Below, in pieces: positions 46,301-57,168 of a stretch of DNA of 64,000 nt; the first letter of the stretch is position 1, and each line of letters begins with the position of its first letter. Under the pieces are notes generated by a model. The model was not told the DNA's origin. It saw only the letters and a program-made list of their open reading frames with translations, and ran no database searches. The position numbers and the translations under genes are program-made. The stretch comes from Neoscytalidium dimidiatum (taxonomy: Eukaryota > Ascomycota > Dothideomycetes > Botryosphaeriales > Botryosphaeriaceae): positions 2,790,001 to 2,854,000 of the forward strand of contig CM074702.1 of the NCBI GenBank assembly GCA_037367355.1, written 5' to 3'.

Positions 46301-47316
46301 AAAATAAGAAGGAATGTCCGAGAGCGCGTGGCGAACACGACATGATCTCGCCCTATCCGATCATTATTAACAGCTCGGGCATCGAAGGGACCTTCGATAT
46401 CCAACGTGTCATCGTCACGTTCGCCGAGGAAGAGAAACTCTGGGATCAGGTTGAAAGCGCCGTCAGCCCACATCAAAGGATCACGGGGTGGTGCGGAATT
46501 AGCACCGGGTTCGCACGTGTGATGGTCGGCTTCTCATGCGAGAAGCGAACCTTGGAGAAACAGCTCAAGATTTCCCAAGTGACCAAGAGAAAGGTTCTCA
46601 GTGACCCAAATAGTCGAGAAGACGGTACGGCGACTGAGACATTCAAGAAGGTCATCCATTTGGAGGAGAAGAAGAAGAAGCAGAAAGCGGATCCAGAAGA
46701 TCATGCCGAGGGCGAAAGAGTGGAGCACACCGAAGAGGAAGAAAAGGTCACCCGCATGATCAAGTTCATCGAAGAGGAAGACTTGAAGCTCGTTGCAGGT
46801 GAGTGGGTGCTCGCGAAGTTCTCGGACGTTGGCGGTGCGCAATGGTTCCTCTGCTCTCTTGAACTTGGCACAACGGATGCTTTCTACGGCCACCGTATCC
46901 CGACGGACAAGATCGACTTCGACGACGCGATCCCTGAGCCTGGACTACTTAACGTCTGGCAGGAATACATGAAACGCAAGAAGCGGAAGTTATGCCACGT
47001 TCTGCTGGACTATCTCGCGAGTAGGAAATTGGGCGCTGCGAGCGACCTTATTCTCGAGAAAGGCCATGAACATAAGGACTCCGAAAGCATGTTTTCACAT
47101 TTACTCGAGCTTGGCAAGGTTGCCGGGGGTGTAGCTTCTTTGAAAATCTTGGAGGGCCTTGTCGAGTTGAAGGCGGGATACTTGGAGAGGCACCTGACAG
47201 CCTCTGTCCTGAAGCGCACGCCGAAAGAGCTCCAACCAGCCGTCGAGAATCTGAATGCAGATGGGGATTTCCGCCCGACTATGTATCATTCTGCCAGGAG
47301 GATTCACATGTTCTAG
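43360..47316 (+). CDS. HET-domain (heterokaryon incompatibility-type) protein, 1301 aa
   Basis: Exons 43360-44883 and 44935-47316; the 51-nt intron is GTAAGA...GTTTTAG with a GCTAAT branch. The start MDLLDNVKILDNV is the first ATG after a leader intron. HET signatures are present: RYCVLSHQWKG (about residue 107), YLWNDTCCINKTDQGE (about 351-366) with GDWYTNAEFCLVHLDT, and ATRGWTLQELVMSRSTFYVN (about 437-456), later TVETDRAYSLMGLLGV. Between the first and second signatures lie about 230 residues, much of it highly charged helix (for example DAKKAFKKAKDKRATAEKEA), where most HET domains have a few dozen. The second half has a bipartite nuclear-signal-like KRSRESDSSPSAKRVK (about 875-890), a Lys/Glu-rich segment and no recognised repeat domain. 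HET proteins trigger cell death on non-self recognition; that role here is inferred from the domain. Confidence 0.9.
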
Positions 47317-47682
47317 GTTTTGGGGACAGTTGGATTGCTCCGCTGAATAAGTCATCTTCGCACCCGACCGCGAGTTGAAAAATAACACAGCTTGAGAATT
47401 AGCAACCCCTAACGTCCCAAAAGCCCAGCTCCCCTGCCGCACCTCTCCCGCCTTTCTGAATATCCTATAAGCCGTCTCCTCCTGAACAGCAATGTCCGAG
47501 ATGTTTCGTCTGCTAATACACCTTATCATAGCAGCTATGCCGACACGGAATGTATGACGTAGTCGTTTAGCATTCATGTTGTAACTCGCTTTGCACATTA
47601 CTTTCATGTGACCGCTCTAACTCTTATATTACATTGGAAGCAATGCCCTGTTGTTACAAAGACTACCCACCAAATGCACCGC
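47317..47682. other. Convergent 3' regions
   Basis: 366 bp between the HET stop and the stop of the minus-strand surface protein, presumably both 3' UTRs. Nothing else seen. Confidence 0.6.
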
Positions 47683-50076
47683 TCATCCCACCGACCAAAG
47701 AGATGTAATCAGCGCCAGGCAGCACAATTCTGCCATAGCCCACATTGGCCCTTCACCAAATCTCCTCCCGACCGCCCCACCCTCCTGCGTCGCAGAGCTG
47801 CCGGCCGTCCTCGTTCCTACTGCACTCCCACCGGTCGCACCCGCTTCACTCGTCCTCATCCCCGTCCCATCCGTCCCCGTCGTCCCTGTCCTCGTCCTCG
47901 CCCCGCCCAGCCCATCCCAAACCGCACCCCCAAGCCCACTCGAAGGCGAAGAAGACGCCGCAGCCCGTCCCGCCCCCGCCTCCACAGCCGTCCCGCTCCC
48001 CGCCACCACCACCACCGTCCTCCCACCGACAACCACCTCCGTCTCCCCCGGCCTCCCCTCCACCGTCCGCACGACCGCCACCTCCCCCCCGCCCACCGTC
48101 GCGCTCCCGCCCACGCCCACCGTCCTCCCCCCAACCACCACGCCCCCCGCAACCGGCGTCACGCGCACCGCCTCCCCGCCCGCCAGCGTCACCGTCGCCG
48201 GCGCGCCTGCAGCCGCCCCTCCCCGCGCTCCCCCTCCCAGCGCCGTCGGCACCGCGACCGTCTCGCCGCCCACGATCAGCCGCGTGCGCCCGTCCGCGAC
48301 GCTCAGCGCGACGAGCGTCGGCGGCGGAGTACCTCCCGCCGCTGCGTCGGCGTCCGTGCCGCCGGCGGTGGGCCGGAGCGTCGCGGAGGCGCCCGGGCGG
48401 AGCGTTCGCCCGTCCGGCAGGACGATCGCGTCGCCGGCGGGGGCGAGGGTGAAGCTGCTGCCTGCGACGGTGAAGGCGGATGCGGGTTGGGTGGACGCGG
48501 GGGCGGGAGCGGGGAGGGTTGTGGTTTCGCCGTTGGCGATGAGGATGGTGTTGCCGCTGGGGGCGGTGGTGAGGAGGAGGGTTTGTGGGGGAGCGGGGGG
48601 TTCGTTGTTGTCGTTGTTGTTGGATGGAGCGGGAGCTGGGGCGAGGGTGATGGGTGTGTTGGGTTGGAGGGTGTGGGTGCCGATGACGAGGTTAGAGGAA
48701 GAGTCGCGGGTGATGGTCGCGTCGCCGATGATGAGGGTTGTTTCTGTAGGCGGCTCTGGTGAGGAGTCGTTGTTCTCGGGTGGTGGCACGGTGCCTGGAC
48801 GATTGGTTGGACCAGGGTATGACGGAGCGGTTGCGGAGGGGCGTGGATTAGAGATCGTGGGCGCGGGAGCTGGGGGTTCGGTCTCGACTGGGAGGGCTGT
48901 GCCAACGACCGTCTCGGTCGGTCTTGTGGGGTTCTCTGGTGCGGATGGTTCGTCGGACGGTTCCACCGGATCCACGGTGATTTCTATTGCTGAAGCGGTC
49001 TCTTCGGTAGTCGTAGTGGCTTCAGGGGAGTCTTCGTGCAGAGTTGAGGTAAGGGTAAGGTAGAATTCGGAGGTCAGTTCCAACGCCGGTTCTCCTGTCT
49101 GGAATCCATTCGCATGCAAGTCATCCTCGGTGCAGAGTTCGACCGCTGCGTCGGAAATTCCGGGGGGGACGCCAAGCTGTTGGTCAAAGTAAGCTCCGAC
49201 AGGCATGTACCAAAGTCCCTTTGGGTCATTAGGATCTGGAGCTGGAGGCTCGCCGTAGGAATCCATGGAGGTGTACGTGATGAACGGCCCAACTGCCATC
49301 GTCTGATATGCAGTGGCAGGGAGGGTCGTGGTGAACGAGCTTGTGATTGTGGTCTTGTTCGCTAAGGTGGAATATGCCGGTCTAATCTGTGTGGAGTTGG
49401 AGGCGGCACCGGTGACCCACCAAGGCGCCCATGAACAGACAGCCTGCCCATCTGCAGTTGTAGTTGGAAGAACGCCCCACCACCTATAACCCGAGTTGTA
49501 TTGCGTGAAGACGGTCGGGTATGTGACATTGGTGACAGAAGTCGCCCAAGTGCCACCAGATTTAGTCGCCAGGCTCATGGTAATCTGCATAACCCTGGTT
49601 CCATCGGAGTTTGTTATGAGGGCTGGATAGTTGGCGCTGTTCTTTTCCGTTAGGTAGGATGTGGACGTGCTCGTAGAGTTGGTCCGGTTGTTAATGATTA
49701 GGTACTCGATTGCGTGGGTGATGGTAGCAGTCGCTTCGATTTTTTTCCATGTCCACGGTAAAGCTGAGTGGGCTGCAAAAGAGCAGTTCGCTTTGCAAGC
49801 GGGATCTGGAACGATGGTCGCACTGGTCGGACTTGCAGTTGTTGTGTTCATGAAGTAGTATGCTGTTTCTACGTGAGCGTGATGAGACCGGAAGCAAAAG
49901 AAATTCGTACGATTAGAAGGCGCGTATCCACCAAAAAGATTGTTTCCGATGGCCATGTCATACAGCTTGGTACTAGTCGTTGACATTCCGAAAACTGGGG
50001 CAAAAAAGTATACACAGAAGAAAAGTACGTATTGCAACATGCTGCGTAAAGCGACTGGCGCTCGCAAAGACACCAT
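47683..50076 (-). CDS. Secreted Ser/Thr/Pro-rich surface protein with repeats, possibly GPI-anchored, 797 aa
   Basis: I start at ATG 50076 because a signal peptide follows (hydrophobic core MLQYVLFFCVYFFAPVFG); ATG 50040 is equally possible. Residues about 20-330 form an N-glycosylation-rich ectodomain (many NxT/S sites, several Cys, WWGVLPTTTADGQAVCSWAP). From about 370 the chain is Pro/Thr/Glu-rich. It then repeats a loosely conserved unit with a VxxGxTxxx core (VIGTHTL, IANGETT, VLPDGRTL, IVGGETV, VVGGRTV, VVVGGRTV), as in many fungal cell-wall proteins. The end WAMAELCCLALITSLWSVG is moderately hydrophobic after a Gly/Ser-rich stretch, compatible with a GPI attachment signal. The third codon positions are very GC-rich, which creates long open frames on the other strand; those are shadows. 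Confidence 0.8.
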   Translation of the reverse strand: MVSLRAPVALRSMLQYVLFFCVYFFAPVFGMSTTSTKLYDMAIGNNLFGGYAPSNRTNFFCFRSHHAHVETAYYFMNTTTASPTSATIVPDPACKANCSFAAHSALPWTWKKIEATATITHAIEYLIINNRTNSTSTSTSYLTEKNSANYPALITNSDGTRVMQITMSLATKSGGTWATSVTNVTYPTVFTQYNSGYRWWGVLPTTTADGQAVCSWAPWWVTGAASNSTQIRPAYSTLANKTTITSSFTTTLPATAYQTMAVGPFITYTSMDSYGEPPAPDPNDPKGLWYMPVGAYFDQQLGVPPGISDAAVELCTEDDLHANGFQTGEPALELTSEFYLTLTSTLHEDSPEATTTTEETASAIEITVDPVEPSDEPSAPENPTRPTETVVGTALPVETEPPAPAPTISNPRPSATAPSYPGPTNRPGTVPPPENNDSSPEPPTETTLIIGDATITRDSSSNLVIGTHTLQPNTPITLAPAPAPSNNNDNNEPPAPPQTLLLTTAPSGNTILIANGETTTLPAPAPASTQPASAFTVAGSSFTLAPAGDAIVLPDGRTLRPGASATLRPTAGGTDADAAAGGTPPPTLVALSVADGRTRLIVGGETVAVPTALGGGARGGAAAGAPATVTLAGGEAVRVTPVAGGVVVGGRTVGVGGSATVGGGEVAVVRTVEGRPGETEVVVGGRTVVVVAGSGTAVEAGAGRAAASSSPSSGLGGAVWDGLGGARTRTGTTGTDGTGMRTSEAGATGGSAVGTRTAGSSATQEGGAVGRRFGEGPMWAMAELCCLALITSLWSVG

Positions 50077-50503
50077 TAGGACCCGCTCAGAAGGGGACTG
50101 CAACGACCGTGCCATGACGAATGAGAAATTGGGCGGGCGGCACGTGGAAGACTTAAGTAGGTTCAATGCCACTTCCACCACGATGTCAGGGGCCCGAGAC
50201 ACCCGTCACCGGACAACTGAGCTATTGTTGAATGTAGCATGTCCGCCGCGCTGTGCGAACTAGGTTCGTTCAAAGTAACCACGTCTGGTTGGGCGGCCAA
50301 GATTTTGGGGGCTGAAAGATAGAGGCAAGGCCCCGTCAGATCGGTGACTATTTAAACCGGCGGCCAGCGATACGCGCAATTGTCTTTCAGCCCCCATCCT
50401 GGGCAATTACGATATTAGGCATGGCGCACGCAAATCAGGTAGCAGCCCTGGGATTCTCTCCAATAACTCAGTGCACAGAGCAGATGCTGCCATTCGGATG
50501 ATT
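50077..50503. promoter_or_regulatory. Upstream region of the surface-protein gene
   Basis: Probably holds the surface-gene promoter and the 3' UTR of the next minus-strand gene. A TATTTAAA element lies at about 50349. No gene seen. Confidence 0.4.
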
Positions 50504-52461
50504 CTATTCTGCTTTCGCACCCTTTACTTGAAACTTTGCCTTGAAGCGCTGGATCTTACCAGCGATGACGCCCTTGAGACCGCCGCCTTGCCAAGGAGCG
50601 ACCTCGTTGGCACCGACGAATCTCCTGACCAGGATGTTGAATATGCTGCCAAATCCTAACGCCATAACCGTGCTAGTCAGAATGATGACATTGTAAGGCA
50701 TACTGAAGTCAGGGGTCGGCAGCGGAAGAAGCAGGCTTGTAGTTCGCAAGTAGACGCCTCTTGCGTCCGAGTCAGCCGTCTGGTTCAGAAGTCTGATGAC
50801 AGCTGGTGCCACGTCAAAACCCCGATTGGCATCGGGCGGATATTCGGTGTAACGCAGAATTGCCTTTTCGAAGTCATATGTCAGAGTCAGCGTGGAGTCC
50901 GGAGGCACTGTCAGCACTAGTTCCAGATGCGTGCCGCGAACCCGGTCGACCGCTGGTCTGTAGTAGATCTCCTTGATGCATTCCGGACATTCGACCTTGG
51001 AGTTGCCGGAAGTGACGAATGCGCGAAGAGTGTGCAGATACGTCTTCATGAACCATGGTAGAGATTCGAGGTAAACCAGGTCTACGTGAGAAGTCTTGGA
51101 CGGGTTTGTCAAGACAGCCTGGAGCCCGCCACGTTCCTGGCCGTAGCCAGTAATCGAGCGTGCGGCGTACAAGGGCGGCTGGGCCAAAGGAATTGTTGAT
51201 TCGACCGTCTGCTCAGGGAGCACCAAATCGAAATCGACGCCGGCTGTTCCTTGTTAGGTTGCGAATTTGCAAATAGACGTGCTGCGAACTTACTTGGAAG
51301 CTGATAGCACCTTAGAAAGCCATCGTCGTACTTCGTTTCCTTATATTTCGCAGAGGTTTCAACCTTGACTTCACGCTCAGGCTGAACGTGGAGGCAGACG
51401 GTTTCGGAATCTGGCCCGTCTGCAGTCAAGGGACATGCACCCTTAATAGGGCGTCCGAAGACTTCGTTGAAACTCCATGAAGGCTCGGAGTTCGATTCGA
51501 GAGGGAAACAGGAGTCTGCAGCGTGGTATGGTTTGGATTCGTCACACGCAATCTCCTCGATCGGCTTTGGGCGGGGAATGGGATTGTCTGTATCATTGGT
51601 ACCCTGCAAAGGCATGTGACGAAGACGGCAGCCTTACCTCTCGGCCGTTTCGACCTATCAATGTCGAGCACCATATCCACAACCTGCTCCATCTCCAGAA
51701 CGCATTCGCTCCCATCGTCGGGGCAAACTGGACGCACATCTATGGACATGGTCTGCCATGAGGCATCGAAGAGCTTGTGACCATCCAGAAGGCTCGATAT
51801 GCCAGACTTTCCTTTGCACGGGAGCAGCTTCAGGAAAGGTGTCAAGTTCTCGGTACAGACGACTTCGTGCGGGAGGGTGCCGTGCAGCAGGTGTAGGTTC
51901 TCCAATGTGTCATTTGGCGTGTAGCGCTCTGGGGGGAAGGATTGCACGGGACGAATGGTTTTAGTGGCGTCAATGAAGTTGAGAGAGGCGCAGAATAGAC
52001 CGGAGAGTGCGTTGGCTAATGTCAACCACCGCGCGTTTGCCCTGGAGAAACCGTGAGTGTTGAGTTCGCACCAGAAACTCAGCAGTGCTCACTCACTGTT
52101 CCTCGGTCTCAGCATCCACCCAGGCCCACAGCTCGACACCGGTGCCACCTTCGCGGGCACCATTCCACGGACGAGCTCCCCATTGCTCGGCGTCCCAGCG
52201 GCCTAAGCTGAAGCGAAGATGCAGTTCCTTGGTGTGAGCATGCTGCAGGATCTGGCCGAGAGAACGTGGGAAGAAGCGGAAGTTCTGGCGCTCGAAGGAA
52301 GAGGCCGAGGCGTTGCTGCGAAAGTTGAAGGAAGTTAGGAGCTGGTTCTGCGGCAGAGGGCGCACCAGGAGGCGCTCGTAGTAGTCGGCGCTGGCGGCAT
52401 TGGTAGTCGAAAGCAGCGCAAGGAGCGACAGGAGGCCGAAGAGGGGACGGAGAAGGAACAT
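50504..52461 (-). CDS. GPI16: GPI transamidase component GPI16 (PIG-T), 600 aa
   Basis: Exons 52461-52097, 52041-51638, 51587-51294, 51243-50504 with introns of 55, 50, 50 and consensus GTGAGT/GTAAGG/GTAAGT donors; total 1803 nt, close to the yeast protein length. It starts with a signal peptide (MFLLRPLFGLLSLLALLSTT). Diagnostic segments include RWDAEQWGARPWNGAREGGT, LTLANALSGLFCASLNFID, the TPFLKLLPCKGKSGISSLLD region, and TGYGQERGGL followed by DLVYLESLPWFMKTYLHTL. Near the C-terminus is one membrane helix (VIILTSTVMALGFGSIFNIL) and a basic cytosolic tail. In the ER the subunit stabilises the complex that transfers GPI anchors to proteins and is disulfide-linked to the catalytic GPI8 subunit in yeast and man. 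It shares a 227-bp divergent promoter with LUC7. Confidence 0.95.
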
Positions 52462-52688
52462 TGCGGCTCTCCAGCCGTGGCGCGTTGGTCGGGGGGTGAG
52501 AGCTGGAGGCGGCCGCGGTGAGAGTGACGCGCCGCGCTGGACCCCGGCCCATGCAGCCCATGCATCACCAATCGACGGGCGGCGGCGCGAGAAATCCGCC
52601 GCGCTCCTGCAGCTTAATCAACTCTATCAACACCACCCCAAAACGCGACTGCATCTTCACCCACGCCAACGACTGCATCGCCGTCGCC
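52462..52688. promoter_or_regulatory. Bidirectional promoter between GPI16 and LUC7
   Basis: The two start codons point away from each other and are 227 bp apart, so both promoters and leaders must lie in this GC-rich, C/T-tract-containing spacer. Confidence 0.7.
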
Positions 52689-53614
52689 ATGGCCGCCGAA
52701 CAGAGGAAGCTCCTTGGTACGTCCGCTCCATCCCCTCGCGCATCGACGGTTACACACTGACAGGCGCAGAGCAGCTCATGGGCGAGCAGCTCATGTCCGG
52801 CCCCGGCACGCGCGCGCCGCAGCTGTCCATGACCGACCCCAAAGTCTGCCGCTCCTACCTGGTCGGCACCTGCCCGCACGACCTCTTCACGAACACCAAG
52901 CAGGACTTCGGACCCTGTCCCAAAGTCCACAGCGAGGCCCTCAAGAACGAGTACGAGGCTGCCGACCCCGAGCAGAAGCGCCGTTGGGGTTTCGAGTACG
53001 ACTACCTGCGCGACATGCAGAAGTACGTCGACGAGTGCAACCGCCGCATCGACAGTGCCCAGCGCCGTCTTGAGAAGACGCCCGACGAGATCCGCCAGAC
53101 GAACCTGCTCCTCACGCAGATCCGCGACCTGTCCAAGACCATCGAGTGCGGCCTGATGGAGGTGCGCGTCATGGGCGAGGAGAACCTCGTCAACCAGGCT
53201 GTCACCGACTACTTCAAGATCAAGCAGGCGAAGCAGACGAAGGAAGACCGCGAGCGCGAACTCAAGGCCCTGTCCGACACGTCCGGCCCGTCCGGCCACC
53301 AGAAGCTGCAGGTCTGCGACGTCTGCGGCGCGTACCTCAGTCGCCTCGACAATGATCGCCGTCTCGCCGACCACTTCTACGGAAAGATGCATCTTGGGTA
53401 CGCCCAGATGCGCAAGACGTACGAGGCCCTGCAGAAGGAGCTCAAGGGCAAGCCGCCGCCAGCACGCCACGACGCCGACGACGGCCCTCGCGGTGGGAGG
53501 GGCGATGGCGACTTCGGCGACCGTGGCTCGTACGGCAGGGGAGGAGGATACCGTGGAGGCCGCGGAGGAGGCGGCGGCTACCGTGGTGGCCGTGGCTATG
53601 GTGGACGGTGGTGA
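52689..53614 (+). CDS. LUC7: LUC7-like U1 snRNP component, 292 aa
   Basis: Exons 52689-52716 and 52764-53614; the 47-nt intron is GTACGT...CTGACAG. MAAEQRKLLGAEQLMGEQLM is followed by the first zinc finger, with C38, C46, C61 and H65 (VCRSYLVGTCPHDLF, FGPCPKVH). A long coiled coil spans about 95-185, and the second zinc finger has C194, C197, H213 and H219 (VCDVCGAYLSRLDNDRRLAD). An RGG/GYGG-rich tail covers about 253-292. This matches the LUC7 family, which helps U1 snRNP choose 5' splice sites in the nucleus. The tail is of the kind methylated on arginine. A 429-residue frame on the opposite strand is a codon-bias shadow. Confidence 0.95.
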
Positions 53615-54272
53615 GGTATGGAACCTTGTTGCATTTTCAACTGACAGGTCAAGGCGTTCTGGACGGAAAGGGGAAAAAAAAGTAGATGCTATCAGCACGG
53701 AATTTTGGTCCAATGCCCAGCAAATCCCACCGAGTACGCATCTCCCGCCGCCTCTGGTGATTGTGGTTAACCAATCGAAGCAGCATGACACGGCAAGACT
53801 TGTACGGCGAGCTGTGAAGTTTAGTGAGTACCGTGGCGAATGTGCTGTGACCATGAAGATACCGCACGGTGGGTCCTATTTCGTTTGGTGCTTTGTTCTC
53901 TAACTGCAGCTGTATTGCGTGGTAAGCTCGCGTGAAGAATATGTTATGCTAGTTATCAATGAAATGCTGTTCCGTCTGTGCCTCGTCGTCCGGGGTCGGT
54001 GATGTCCTGATGCTCGCTGGCGTGCTGCGGGGCCGTGGAGCGGCGGGCGGAAGGCGGAAGGCGGCAGCGGAGGTGAGTCTTACTAAGGCCACCGCGCCCA
54101 GCCCTGACACCGCCTTGACACTACTACACCGTCCCGCCGGGCGCGGCCAGCTGGAACCCAAACTTCGGACCTCGACCTGCGCCCGACCAAAACGTACCGC
54201 TGTCCTGCTCAGACCCCGCCCTTTGCTCACCACACCCTTCACCGCCAGCGCTCGTCGAGTCTCACCTCCGCA
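53615..54272. other. 3' UTR of LUC7 and promoter of the ArfGAP gene
   Basis: Tandem genes with a 658-bp spacer. The first half is plausibly LUC7 3' UTR; the second half, rich in pyrimidines (CACACCCTTCACCGCC), precedes the ArfGAP start. No other gene supported. Confidence 0.5.
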
Positions 54273-56238
54273 ATGTCGCGGCGCGCTCCCAATCCCCAGG
54301 CCGAACGTGCGGCCCAAAACCAGCAGACTCTCAAGAGCCTGGTCAAGCTCGAGGCCAACAAGAGCTGCGCCGATTGCAAGAGGAACAAGCGTACGCTCCC
54401 CTGCCAATCACGGCCGCTGAACGAGCGCGAGTGCTGACCCTCACCTCTGCAGACCCGCGATGGGCCAGCTGGAACCTGGGAGTCTTTATCTGCATCCGGT
54501 AAACCACCCCCTGACCAGGCAGCCACGCGACTGCGGCGGACGATGATACTGACGGTGGCGACAGATGCTCTGGCATTCACAGAGGCATGGGTACCCATAT
54601 CAGCAGGGTCAAGTCGGTCGACCTCGATTCATGGACGGACGAGCAGCTTCAGAGCATGTTGCGGTGGGGCAACGCTAGGGCAAACAAGTGAGTGGCGCAT
54701 TCGGACGGGAGCACCTAGCAGGCACTGACCGGAGCAGATACTGGGAGGCGAAGCTTGCACCGGGCCACATTCCCTCGGAATCGTAAGGACACGATACCAC
54801 ACATTTTGAAACACCGAGACTGACCCCGCGAAGGAAGATCGAGAACTTCATCCGGACCAAGTATGACTCGAAGCGTTGGGTCATGGATGGGCCCATGCCA
54901 GACCCGGCCACCCTGGACACCGAGGGCGACGACGATGTGGTAAGTTACAATCATGTACGTTCCCAATCCCCGGCGCGTTGCTGATGAAGTGCTCAGCCAT
55001 TGAATGTCGTACAGGAGAAGGCCAAGATGGAGCGCTCTGCTTCACAACGTGCCGCTGCTACTGCAAGCCAGGCCGCTCCCGCTCCTGTCAGAAAGCAGCC
55101 GACCATGGACATTTTCGGCGACGACCCGCCTCCATCTCGTCCGAGCACTGGCCCGCCCTCCGCAAGGGCCCCTCCGCCAAAGACTGAAGCCGCCCCGCCC
55201 AAGCAGACCAAGCCCGGTGATTCTTTGCTGGGATTGGACTTCTTTGGCTCTTCGCCGTCGAATGCGCCCGCTCGTCCCGCAAGCACCACCGGTTCTGCCC
55301 CTTCTGCGCCATCTCGCCCCGACCTGAAGCAGTCGATCCTCTCTCTCTACGCTGCCAAGCCTGCCGCTGCGCAGCCCGTCAGGCATCAACACACTGGTTC
55401 TGGATCGTTTGGTGGTCTTGGTTCCCCTGGCCTGCAGCAGTCCCCTACCGGATCTCAGTCAGGAGCTGGTGGATTCGGGGGTCTTGGAGGCATGAACGAC
55501 GCGTTCAGCAGTCTGAGCTTCAACAACACGGCTCAGCAAGCCCCGAAGCCGTCTCCCTTCGCCGACCTCATGAGCGCCACTCCGAAATCTTCCTCCGCGT
55601 CCAGCCACGCTCCCTCCTCGTCAAGGTCTGGCCTCGGCTCTTTTGGCAGCGGTGGCGGCTTCTTTGACGCCCCAGCTCCTAAGCCTGCGAATCCGCCCCA
55701 GCAACAACGTACTCCAAGCATCGGCAGCAACTTCGGCGGTTTTGCCTCAGCCGCCTCTCCTGTAGCCGCCGCCCCTCCAAAGCCAGCCGCTAGCAACACG
55801 GGCGATCTTTTCAGCCTGGACTTCGGGGCTCCGGCACCGTCTCCTGCCAAGCCTGCGGTTTCCTCCCCCGCCGCCGTAAACTCCGCTTTTAACCTGTCCT
55901 CTCCAGCTGCGCCAAGTCAGCCCGCTGCTCCAGCCGCGCCCGCTGTCAACTATGCTTCCGGACTGGGCGGCATGGGAGACCCGTGGGGCTCCAACGATGT
56001 CTGGGCTTCTTCCACCACCAGCGCAGCTCCACCAGCTACCACCACTACGACGGCAAGCGCAGCGCCCAAATCGCCTGCCTGGGGCACCACTGCGACTCCT
56101 GCAGTCGCTCAGGATGACGATTTTGGCGGTTGGAGCAGCGCACCTGCCCCCGCGCCCGCCGCGTCGAACCCTTCTGCGTCCAAGCCCATTACCGGACTCA
56201 GTGCCGGCGATGATCTCTTCAGCAACGTTTGGGAGTAA
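54273..56238 (+). CDS. ArfGAP protein, Age2/SMAP type, 559 aa
   Basis: Six exons: 54273-54390, 54453-54498, 54565-54687, 54738-54782, 54834-54939, 54997-56238; introns 50-66 nt, all GT-AG and in phase. The ArfGAP domain occupies about 17-135, with zinc ligands C32, C35, C53 and C56 ([38 protein letters not shown]) and the expected catalytic arginine in IHRGMG (R61). This domain speeds GTP hydrolysis on Arf GTPases in Golgi and endosomal vesicle budding. The rest is disordered, Ser/Pro/Ala/Gly-rich, with short hydrophobic/acidic motifs ([26 protein letters not shown]) resembling adaptor-binding motifs. An alternative acceptor at 55014 would remove six residues in phase. Five introns packed in the domain half and none in the tail is the family's usual pattern. 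Confidence 0.93.
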
Positions 56239-57168
56239 AGGGTTGGCAGTGCGGTGGTCAATTTGGTCATTGTTTTCGTATCAAGGGAGTGGAGCATCTG
56301 CAAGGTTGGAGCATTGCACGGAGTTTTGGGAGTTCGAGACGGGTTGTGTGGGGTTAATGAGGGGAGATTCCTTCTGCGTTCGTTTCCCTTGGAGAGATGG
56401 TGTATGAAGTAGAATCCGCGGTATGATAATATCGAAAATGAAAAAGTTTGTCAGAATGAGGACGCGTGAAGGATGGGAAAAAGCGATGTAGAATGCAATA
56501 GTGTTTGTATATCCAGAGCAAAACTAAAAATGACCCTCAACGCCTACGCTTTGTTCTCTCGCACGCTTGCTGAGCAAGTGGCATGGAATGCCATAAGTTT
56601 TGTGCTTGCGGACCTTTCGCATCTCCGCTGCCTTTCCTGCCGTCTTGACGCCTTGGATGCCAATTGTACAGAACAACGAAAAGGCCAAGTCCAGAAAACC
56701 ACAGTGCCCCCAATAAGGCTCTGAGTATTGCCACGACCTCAGCCGGGAGCGGAGGAGTCGCAAGCCGCGACATCGCCACGCTCCAAGCAGACGGGCGTCT
56801 ACTCTCCCCTGCCCGTGATAGCTGGCCGGCCTTCTCTCGGCCTGCCACAGATGGCCCCTCCACGGGCTCCTTGCCCCCATCCCCAGACCGCGTCTGTCCA
56901 CCCCTGCACGCTCCGCACACAATCCGAATCTCCCTCCCACACGAGCAGCCGGCCGCGAACATGAGCGCCGAGCCGCCGCCATCATCACCCACGGCCTTCG
57001 TGACATCAGCCAACCACCATAGCCGCCGGGCCCACCGCAACCTCCCCACGCGCGCCGAGCCTTTTCCCCTCCCTTCCTCCCCCCTCCTCCTTCAACCAGC
57101 CGTTCCTTAACCCCACCCCGGAACCCTAAACGTTTGTTCCCTCCCTCCTCCCCCCGTCCTTCCTCGGC
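56239..57168. other. Region between ArfGAP and BET1, convergent
   Basis: Contains the 3' ends of both genes and a doubtful small frame on the minus strand (next entry). CT-rich and C-rich tracts occur at 57050-57160. Confidence 0.5.
56537..56773 (-). CDS. Doubtful small protein with one membrane segment, 78 aa
   Basis: ATG 56773 opens MSRLATPPLPAEVVAILRAL followed by a hydrophobic stretch LLGALWFSGLGLFVVLYNW and a basic tail. It extends upstream in frame to 57049 without better support. A second overlapping frame is equally open (ends EQSVGVEGHF), so the coding status is uncertain. Family unknown. Confidence 0.25.
   Translation of the reverse strand: MSRLATPPLPAEVVAILRALLGALWFSGLGLFVVLYNWHPRRQDGRKGSGDAKGPQAQNLWHSMPLAQQACERTKRRR

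Noticed and set aside
47608..49063. Long plus-strand frames (384, 470 and 235 residues) opposite the surface-protein gene
   Set aside because: They are Pro/Arg/Val-rich shadows caused by the GC-rich third positions of the minus-strand repeat protein; no family features or splice support.
52565..53854. 429-residue minus-strand frame across LUC7
   Set aside because: It is exactly antisense to the well-conserved LUC7 exon and has a composition (Ala/Val/Leu) typical of antisense shadows.
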